From the NCBI GenBank assembly GCA_964512655.1, contig CAZEJT010000014.1, forward strand, positions 1-64,000: DNA of 64,000 nt. Reading direction: 5' to 3'. This DNA is from VBOC01 sp964512655 (GTDB taxonomy: Bacteria; Bacteroidota; Ignavibacteria; UBA10030; SZUA-254). Numbering within the stretch: the stretch's first letter is position 1; each line of letters opens with the position of its first letter. The notes beneath the pieces were generated by a model that worked only from the letters and a program-made list of their open reading frames with translations, made no database searches and was not told the DNA's origin. A program made the position numbers and the translations under genes. Shown here piece by piece: positions 58,557 through 64,000 of this stretch.

Positions 58557-60386
58557 TCATAAGACGCTCAGCAAATCGTCCACGATATGGTATTTCTGGA
58601 AGGGAGGCATCATATAGATTCCCGCCACGCACCCCCTGGCTTCTTTGATGAACTCCATCGAAAGCTTCACTCCTACCTTTGCCGCTTCGGTTCCCGCGGT
58701 CCGCATCGTCTCCCTGATCTTGTCGGGGATCACCATCCCCGGCACTTCGTTGTGCAGGAAATCGGCGTGCTTGTGGCCGCGCAGCGGAATGATTCCGAGC
58801 ATCACGGGAATCTTCAGATGCTCGATTCGCTTGAGAAAGTGCTCAAGAGTCTTCATCTCAAAAAGGGGCTGAGTGAAGAAGATGTCCGCCCCGGCCTCCG
58901 CCTTGCGCTCAAGCTTGGCGATCTCGAGATCGAGATTATCCGCGCTCGGATTAGCCGCGCAGGCGATGTAGAACGACGTCGGTTCGCCGATGGAATTGCC
59001 CATGACGTCTGTCCCGTTGTTCATGGAGCGGGCGGCGCGGATGAGTCCGGGGGCGTCGACGTCGAAGACGGAGGTTGACTGCGGATAGTCGCCGATGCCC
59101 GCGGGATCTCCGGTAATGCAGAGGATATTGCGGATGCCCAGTGCATACGCGCCGAGAAGCTCCGCCTGAAGACCTATCAGGTTGTGATCGCGCGTGGCCC
59201 GGTGGCACATCGCCTCGATGCCGACGCGCTGCTGGATCTGGAACGAAATGGCGATCGAGCTCATCCGGAGGCGCGCCCGGGCGCCCTCGGTGATGTTGAC
59301 GGCGTCAATTTTCCGTTCGAGGCAGAACTGCGCTCCCTCGTAGACCGCGCTCATGTCCAATCCCCGCGGGATGTCGAGCTCGACCGTCGTCATGAACTTC
59401 TTCCCGACGTTGCGCGAGAACTTCGACCAGCGGGCGGCCTCCACATGGTATCGCTGCTCGGGCTCCGAACGCTCATGTTCCCTCGACTTTACGGCCGCCC
59501 TCGGAGCCGGTTTCCCCACCTTCAATCCCCTGACGCTCTCGGCGATCGCCCGTATGTGATCAGGTGTGGATCCGCAGCAGGCGCCGACAAGGGTGACGCC
59601 CGATTCGACCAGTTCTTTCGCGTAGGCCGCAAGATATGCCGGCGTAGTGTGGTAGATCGAACGCCCGTTGAGGAGCGTGGGAATCCCCGCGGCGGGCTGT
59701 GCCGAGAGGACAACCCCGTCTTTTTGGGCATTGCGGATGATCGTGAACATCCGCTGAGGGCCGACGGTGCAGTTGGCCCCGACCACGTCCGCCCCCTGCT
59801 CGATGAGGTGATTGATGACATCGATCGGAAACGAACCGCTCAATATGGCTCCGTCTTCCGCAAACGCTTTCTGGGCCACGATCGGGATGTCCGTCAGCTC
59901 CTTCGCGACTTCCAGCGCCTCGTCGAGTTCCTGGACGCTTACAAACGTTTCCAGCATGATCAGATCGACGCCGCCCTGAACCAGAAGCTCGATCTGCTCC
60001 CTGAACGCGTCCCGCGCCTGCTGGCGCTTGATCTTGCCGATCGGCTCAAGGAGCATGCCGGTAGGGCCCACCGATCCCGCTACGTACACGTCGTCTCCCG
60101 CGGCACGGCGCGCTATCTCTGTGCCGCGGAGATTGATGTCTTTCAGATGGTCCTGGAGATGGAACTGGGAGAGGCGAAGGCGGTTTGCGGAAAATGTATT
60201 GGTTTCGATGATCTCGGAGCCCGCGGCGATGTATTCCCGGTGGATTTTCTCCACGATATCCGGGTTTTTGATATTCTGAATCTCGTGGGGAAGCTCATCG
60301 AAACCGTGAAGGTCGAGGAGAGTGCCCATTGCGCCGTCGCCGACGATGGGTCCCTCCTTAATCCGCTCGCGAAAGGGCTTCTTCAT
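58557..60386 (-). CDS. Bifunctional homocysteine S-methyltransferase / methylenetetrahydrofolate reductase
   Basis: A 609-residue fusion of the YitJ type. Residues 1-290 form a homocysteine methyltransferase domain: GDGAMGTLLDLHGFDE, YIAAGSEIIETNTFSANR, GANCTVGPQRM and the zinc-binding LVGACCGSTPDHIRAIA. After a linker, residues 325-609 form the MTHFR barrel with VELDIPRGLDMSAVY, ILCITGDPAGIGDYPQSTSV (FAD/folate loop), AGADIFFTQPLFEM and IPVMLGIIPLRGHKHADFLH. It should make methyl-THF and remethylate homocysteine, feeding metK. It shares a strand with the aldolase 13 bases downstream. Confidence 0.94.
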   Translation of the reverse strand: MKKPFRERIKEGPIVGDGAMGTLLDLHGFDELPHEIQNIKNPDIVEKIHREYIAAGSEIIETNTFSANRLRLSQFHLQDHLKDINLRGTEIARRAAGDDVYVAGSVGPTGMLLEPIGKIKRQQARDAFREQIELLVQGGVDLIMLETFVSVQELDEALEVAKELTDIPIVAQKAFAEDGAILSGSFPIDVINHLIEQGADVVGANCTVGPQRMFTIIRNAQKDGVVLSAQPAAGIPTLLNGRSIYHTTPAYLAAYAKELVESGVTLVGACCGSTPDHIRAIAESVRGLKVGKPAPRAAVKSREHERSEPEQRYHVEAARWSKFSRNVGKKFMTTVELDIPRGLDMSAVYEGAQFCLERKIDAVNITEGARARLRMSSIAISFQIQQRVGIEAMCHRATRDHNLIGLQAELLGAYALGIRNILCITGDPAGIGDYPQSTSVFDVDAPGLIRAARSMNNGTDVMGNSIGEPTSFYIACAANPSADNLDLEIAKLERKAEAGADIFFTQPLFEMKTLEHFLKRIEHLKIPVMLGIIPLRGHKHADFLHNEVPGMVIPDKIRETMRTAGTEAAKVGVKLSMEFIKEARGCVAGIYMMPPFQKYHIVDDLLSVL

Positions 60387-60497
60387 GTGCCTCAGGGGAT
60401 GAAAAAAATCCCATCACCCGAATTGGGATGACAGGATGACGTTACTATTATAACAAGTGCAGGGGTGAAATCCAAAAACCGGGCGAATGTGCCTATC

Positions 60498-61031
60498 CTA
60501 CCGGCGCAGGACTTTACTGACTATTTCTTCGAATCTGCGAAAGGATTGCCCGCCCACTTTCATGTCGACCTGCGTTCCCTTTCTGTCGTACACGAAGGTG
60601 GCAGGAAGGGCGCCGCTCCATGATGCGTTCAACCCGCTGATGAACGCGTCGTCGGCCGTGTCGCTCATGATGTATGTGGTGAAATCTATCCCGAAATCGC
60701 GAAGGGCCGGCCTCACCTTCGTCTCGAGATCGCCCACGTCGTCCGCCGACAGGAGAATCAGGCGAAACGGTCTGTTCGCATGTTTCTTCCATACCTTGAG
60801 CAGTGCGGGCATCTCCTCGCGGCACGGCTTGCACCATGTTGCCCAGGCATTGATGAGGAGCGGGGATCCGGTGTCGCTGCGAATAATCTCGCTCAGCTCG
60901 GAGAAGCTGATCCTCTTGACGGCCGGCAATGATCCCGGACGGGAGGCCGCCCACCCGGAGAGAAGAACGGCTACGGTCAAAAACGCCGCGGCGCCTGTGC
61001 GGCGCCGCGTTGTACACAGTGCTGCCTTCAA
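60498..61031 (-). CDS. TlpA-like thiol:disulfide oxidoreductase
   Basis: The 177-residue protein has a signal anchor (GAAAFLTVAVLLSGWAA) and a TlpA/ResA-type thioredoxin domain. LLINAWATWCKPCREEMPAL has the WCxxC active site near residues 66-70, and GALPATFVYDRKG the cis-proline. It acts in the periplasm, probably reducing protein or peroxide-derived disulfides. It starts four bases after the stop of the upstream redoxin, with which it is likely to work. Confidence 0.92.
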   Translation of the reverse strand: MKAALCTTRRRTGAAAFLTVAVLLSGWAASRPGSLPAVKRISFSELSEIIRSDTGSPLLINAWATWCKPCREEMPALLKVWKKHANRPFRLILLSADDVGDLETKVRPALRDFGIDFTTYIMSDTADDAFISGLNASWSGALPATFVYDRKGTQVDMKVGGQSFRRFEEIVSKVLRR

Positions 61032-61035
61032 ACGG

Positions 61036-61620
61036 TTAATCCGCTACGATGCGCTTGATGCTGCAGCCGAAGGCCTTCGCCTGGGCGACGGCCGGCTCTT
61101 TCCCCGCCAGGAGCTTGTCGATTGCATCCGCCAGGTCGCGGGACTTCACGTTGTCCGGGTTCCTGCTGTCATCGATGCGGCCGTGGTAGAGAAGCTTGGC
61201 GGTAGAACTGATCACGAACGTTTCAGGGGTCACCTGCGCTCCGTACAGGTCGGCGACTTTATTGTTGACGTCCTTGAGGACCGGAAACATGAACCCGTGC
61301 TTCTTGGAATGTTCCGCGATAGCGGCCACATCCTCCGCCTTGTTGGCGTTGATCCCGACGATCGCGACCCCCTTCTTGGCGTAGCTGTCGTACAGCTTTT
61401 CCATCCGCTCGTTATATCCGTTGGAAACCGGGCATTCAGTGGAGATGAACATCAGGACGGTCAATTTGTTGTCCTTGATGACCTTCCCAAGGGCGAACTC
61501 CTTCCCGTCGTAGTTCTTGAGCGTGAACGAAGGGGCGGAATCGCCTATCCTGGGGCTTTTCAGATCTGACGCAAAGGCGACCGTGCCTAACAGCAAGAGG
61601 AACGCGATGAGGAACTTCAT
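61036..61620 (-). CDS. Secreted AhpC/TSA-type redoxin
   Basis: The 194-residue protein has a short signal peptide (FLIAFLLLLGTVAFA) and a redoxin domain: GDSAPSFTLKNYDGKEFALG, LTVLMFISTECPVSNGYNERM with the Cys-Pro motif (TxCP, near 62) and APETFVI-like VTPETFVISSTAKL. It has the E-C-P-V-S-N-x-Y motif of the thioredoxin-like redoxins that often precede TlpA genes; a second Cys lies near the C-terminus (FGCSIKRI). It may be a peroxidase or thiol reductase acting outside the cytoplasm. The partner TlpA follows four bases later. Confidence 0.85.
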   Translation of the reverse strand: MKFLIAFLLLLGTVAFASDLKSPRIGDSAPSFTLKNYDGKEFALGKVIKDNKLTVLMFISTECPVSNGYNERMEKLYDSYAKKGVAIVGINANKAEDVAAIAEHSKKHGFMFPVLKDVNNKVADLYGAQVTPETFVISSTAKLLYHGRIDDSRNPDNVKSRDLADAIDKLLAGKEPAVAQAKAFGCSIKRIVAD

Positions 61621-61709
61621 AGTGCTATCTCCTGATGAATGATGATGGTTGATTTGCCGGTTCTATCTAAACACTTGGATGCCGCCGGGCGTGCGAAGGT
61701 TGAAACGCT

Positions 61710-62711
61710 TCAGGAATTCCCCTGTTTCATCCACGCCTCGGCGATCTGGACGGCATTTGTCGCGGCCCCTTTGCGCAGGTTGTCGGAGACGATCCAGAGA
61801 TTGAGGCCGTTCGGAATGCTGTCGTCTACGCGGATTCTGCCCACGAACACCTCGTCCTTTTCATGCGACCAGATAGGCATCGGATAGACGCTTCGCGTGA
61901 CGTCATCCTGCACGCAGATCCCGGGCGTGGCGCCGAGCACATCTCGGACCTCCGCGAGGTCGAACGGCCGCTCGAATTCGATGTTGACCGCTTCGCTGTG
62001 CCCCCCGATCACCGGCACCCGCGCGCACGTCGCCGTGATCCGGATCGACTGGTCCCCCAGAATCTTTCTGGTCTCGTTTTTCATCTTGAGCTCTTCCCGG
62101 GAGTATCCCGCGTCGAGGAACACATCGATCTGCGGCAGTACGTTCATCGCGATCGCATGCGGAAACTTCTTCTCGGCATTCGGCTTGTTGGCGAGCTCCG
62201 ATTGGAGCTGGCTCACCGCCATCTTCCCGCCGCCCGTTACGGACTGGTACGTGGCGATGACGAGACGTCTGATCTTCCAGCGATCATGCAGGGGCTTCAG
62301 CGCGACGACCATCTGGATGGTGGAGCAGTTCGGGTTCGCGATGATCCCTTTGTGTTTTGCGATATCATGGGGGTTGACCTCGGGGACGACAAGCGGAACG
62401 TTGTCGTCCATGCGGAACTCGCTGCTGTTATCGATGACGAGGGCGCCCGCCTTCACAGCATGGGGTGAGAATTCCCTGCTCACCGGGGCGCCCGCGGAGA
62501 AGAATGCGACTTCCACATCTTTGAAGCTTGCGGGCGCGAGCTGCTGCACCTCGTGTTCCCGCCCGCCGAACGTCAGGGATCTTCCGGCAGACTTCGCGGA
62601 GGCAAGGAGCCGGAGATCGCCGACCGGGAAATCCCTCTCCTCCAGCACTTCCAGCATCTTTCTTCCCACGAGGCCCGTGGCGCCGACCACGGCTGTGTTG
62701 ACTCGTTTCAT
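61710..62711 (-). CDS. asd: Aspartate-semialdehyde dehydrogenase
   Basis: Asd makes aspartate semialdehyde for lysine, threonine and methionine. The 333-residue protein has the NADP loop VNTAVVGATGLVGRKMLEVL, LVVPEVNPHDI, the nucleophile in ANPNCSTIQMVVAL (Cys near 131), TYQSVTGGGK, and the substrate histidine and Arg in RVPVIGGHSEAVNIEFERP. ATG 62711 overlaps the lysA stop (ATGA), so the two are coupled. Length fits the bacterial family. Confidence 0.96.
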   Translation of the reverse strand: MKRVNTAVVGATGLVGRKMLEVLEERDFPVGDLRLLASAKSAGRSLTFGGREHEVQQLAPASFKDVEVAFFSAGAPVSREFSPHAVKAGALVIDNSSEFRMDDNVPLVVPEVNPHDIAKHKGIIANPNCSTIQMVVALKPLHDRWKIRRLVIATYQSVTGGGKMAVSQLQSELANKPNAEKKFPHAIAMNVLPQIDVFLDAGYSREELKMKNETRKILGDQSIRITATCARVPVIGGHSEAVNIEFERPFDLAEVRDVLGATPGICVQDDVTRSVYPMPIWSHEKDEVFVGRIRVDDSIPNGLNLWIVSDNLRKGAATNAVQIAEAWMKQGNS

Positions 62712-63991
62712 AGGTTCATGGTTCGTTGATCCAGCTCCCCCCACTCCGGAGCCGTAATCAGTTCGCTCCGGGCGCGGTCGATGAGGATTTCAGGCGGCTT
62801 CGGCCGCCCATTGTAATTCGAGGAGAGGACATATCCGTACGCTCCTGTACATAACACCGCAAGGTACTCTCCCCGTTCCGCACGCTGGATGCGGCGGTCG
62901 AGCGCGAAGAAATCGCCGGTCTCGCAGAGAGGCCCGACGACGTCGACAACCTCTTCTCCGGCATTGCCGACGGTGAGCGGGACGATCTGGTGGTACGACT
63001 GATAGAGGCTCGGACGGATCAGGTCGTTCATTCCCGCGTCTACAATCACGAATGTCTTTCCCCCGCTGCTTTTTCGATAGAGCACTTTGGTCATCAGGAT
63101 TCCGGCGTGCGCGACGATTGAGCGGCCCGGCTGGATCAGAATCCTGCAGCCCGACTCGCTCAGGATCGGGAGCATCTCCTTGAGAAGCTTCACCGTCGAG
63201 AGATCCGCTTCCGGATTCTCCGCCTCGGATGGGAGGCGGGGATGGACGATATAATCGCGGTACTGGACCCCGAACCCTCCCCCGAAGTTCAGCTGGCTGA
63301 GGGCGATGCCGTCGCGCCGAAGCCGCCCGATCATGTCCACAATTGCATGCGCGGCGTCCGCGAACGTCTTCCCCTTCGTGATCTGCGATCCGATATGGCT
63401 GTGGACGCCGATCATCTCAACCGAGGAAAGCCCTCGGGCTTCCCGCATGATCTCCCCCGCCCTGGATGCTTCAACCCCGAACTTATTATGACGCCTCCCC
63501 GTCGTGATGTAGGGGTGGGTGTCCGACGGGATGTCGAGGTTGACTCTCAGGAAGAGACGGGCTCTCTTTCCGAGTCGGCCGGCGATGGCGGCGATTGCCC
63601 GCACCTCCTCCTCGGACTCTGCGTTGATCGCGAGGATCTCCCTCTCCAGAGCGAGCTCGATCTCGTCGTCCCTTTTTCCGACCCCGCTGAAGGTGATCGA
63701 CTCCGGAGGGAATCCCGCCTCGAGCGCGCGGAGCAGTTCGCCGGACGAGCCAACGTCGGCGCCGATCCCCTCGGCCGCGAGGATCTTCAGGATTTCGGGG
63801 TTCGCATTGGCCTTGACCGCGTAGCACGAGAGGTGCGGCGTGGCGCCAAAGGCGCTTTCGATCCACCGGCAGTGGTCGATCACCGACTGCCGGCTGTAGA
63901 CATAGGCGGGGGTCCCGAAGCGCCTCGCCACATCCGCGAGGTCCGCGTCCTCGCACCAGAGCCGGTCGTTCATATATCTGAATTGCTCCAC
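62708..63991 (-). CDS. lysA: Diaminopimelate decarboxylase
   Basis: LysA decarboxylates meso-diaminopimelate to lysine. The 427-residue protein is a fold-type III enzyme. LSCYAVKANANPEILKIL carries the PLP lysine near residue 60, followed by GADVGSSGELLRAL, RVNLDIPSDTHPYITTG, KFGV, MIGVHSHIGSQI, LNFGGGFGVQY, PGRSIVAHAGILMT, GMNDLIRPSLYQSYH and VGPLCETGDFFA. It starts at GTG 63991 (GGAA upstream) or ATG 63973. It lies at the window edge, so its promoter is not seen. It is coupled to asd. Confidence 0.95.
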   Translation of the reverse strand: MEQFRYMNDRLWCEDADLADVARRFGTPAYVYSRQSVIDHCRWIESAFGATPHLSCYAVKANANPEILKILAAEGIGADVGSSGELLRALEAGFPPESITFSGVGKRDDEIELALEREILAINAESEEEVRAIAAIAGRLGKRARLFLRVNLDIPSDTHPYITTGRRHNKFGVEASRAGEIMREARGLSSVEMIGVHSHIGSQITKGKTFADAAHAIVDMIGRLRRDGIALSQLNFGGGFGVQYRDYIVHPRLPSEAENPEADLSTVKLLKEMLPILSESGCRILIQPGRSIVAHAGILMTKVLYRKSSGGKTFVIVDAGMNDLIRPSLYQSYHQIVPLTVGNAGEEVVDVVGPLCETGDFFALDRRIQRAERGEYLAVLCTGAYGYVLSSNYNGRPKPPEILIDRARSELITAPEWGELDQRTMNL

Positions 63992-64000
63992 GCGTGTTCC

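Overview
The window reads as a metagenome-assembled scaffold from the Bacteroidota/Chlorobiota (FCB) side of the tree, most like an Ignavibacteria-type lineage rather than a classical Bacteroidia. The reasons are: several secreted proteins end in type IX secretion (T9SS) C-terminal domains (NYPNPFN / GVYFYRL...KKLLLLR type); there is an LptD-like outer-membrane protein of the kind seen in these lineages; many genes carry clear Shine-Dalgarno sites; and several intergenic regions carry sigma70-like promoters of the form TTGnnn-17 bp-TATATT, unlike the -33/-7 promoters of Bacteroidia. The taxonomic placement is inference. A run of 100 N at 14351-14450 is a scaffold join with a false 55-bp duplication; removing it restores one intact gene.

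Layout. 0.3-4.9 kb: a thioredoxin-like/beta-propeller pair, an orphan T9SS tail, a lamin-tail-domain secreted protein and an outer-membrane barrel protein. 5-11 kb (minus strand): housekeeping run FmdB-like zinc ribbon, aminotransferase, coaD, rsmD, a PilM-like protein, a ComEA-like protein, dnaJ and grpE, with a perfect consensus promoter in front of grpE. 11-21 kb: a tricorn-type protease, a DUF885 metallopeptidase-like protein, a small lipoprotein, tRNA-Ala, a YyaL/DUF255 thioredoxin-domain protein and a CDF metal transporter. 21-24 kb: a four-gene membrane-protein operon with its own winged-helix regulator and a palindromic operator. 24-28 kb (minus): tRNA-His, tRNA-Glu, a sugar nucleotidyltransferase, metK and ahcY, ended by a terminator. 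28-44 kb is the accessory part: response regulator plus ECF-like sigma factor, methyltransferase, acetyltransferase, T9SS proteins, a three-gene PLP/amino-acid locus, a lipoprotein, dps, then a 4.7-kb island between a truncated and an intact tRNA-Arg that carries two DUF3857 proteins. 44-54.7 kb: DedA, a lone response regulator, tRNA-Leu-tig-clpP-clpX, then minus-strand ftsB, rarA, ROK kinase and lptD. 55-64 kb: another T9SS propeller protein and minus-strand biosynthesis genes: ddl, class II aldolase, bifunctional homocysteine methyltransferase/MTHFR, a TlpA/redoxin pair, asd and lysA.

How parts fit together. metK, ahcY and the bifunctional homocysteine methyltransferase/methylenetetrahydrofolate reductase cover most of the activated-methyl cycle. 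asd and lysA overlap by 4 bases and serve lysine/diaminopimelate synthesis; ddl serves the same peptidoglycan precursor. tig-clpP-clpX and dnaJ-grpE are proteostasis units. Intergenic spaces hold three recurring palindromic repeat families that tend to occur together in the order B-A-C. The features I consider most worth following up are the tRNA-flanked island with its active/inactivated transglutaminase-like pair, the composite palindromic repeats, the OCD/dehydratase/decarboxylase locus, the receiver-plus-ECF pair and the operator-controlled membrane operon. No CRISPR array, integrase, transposase or prophage was seen.
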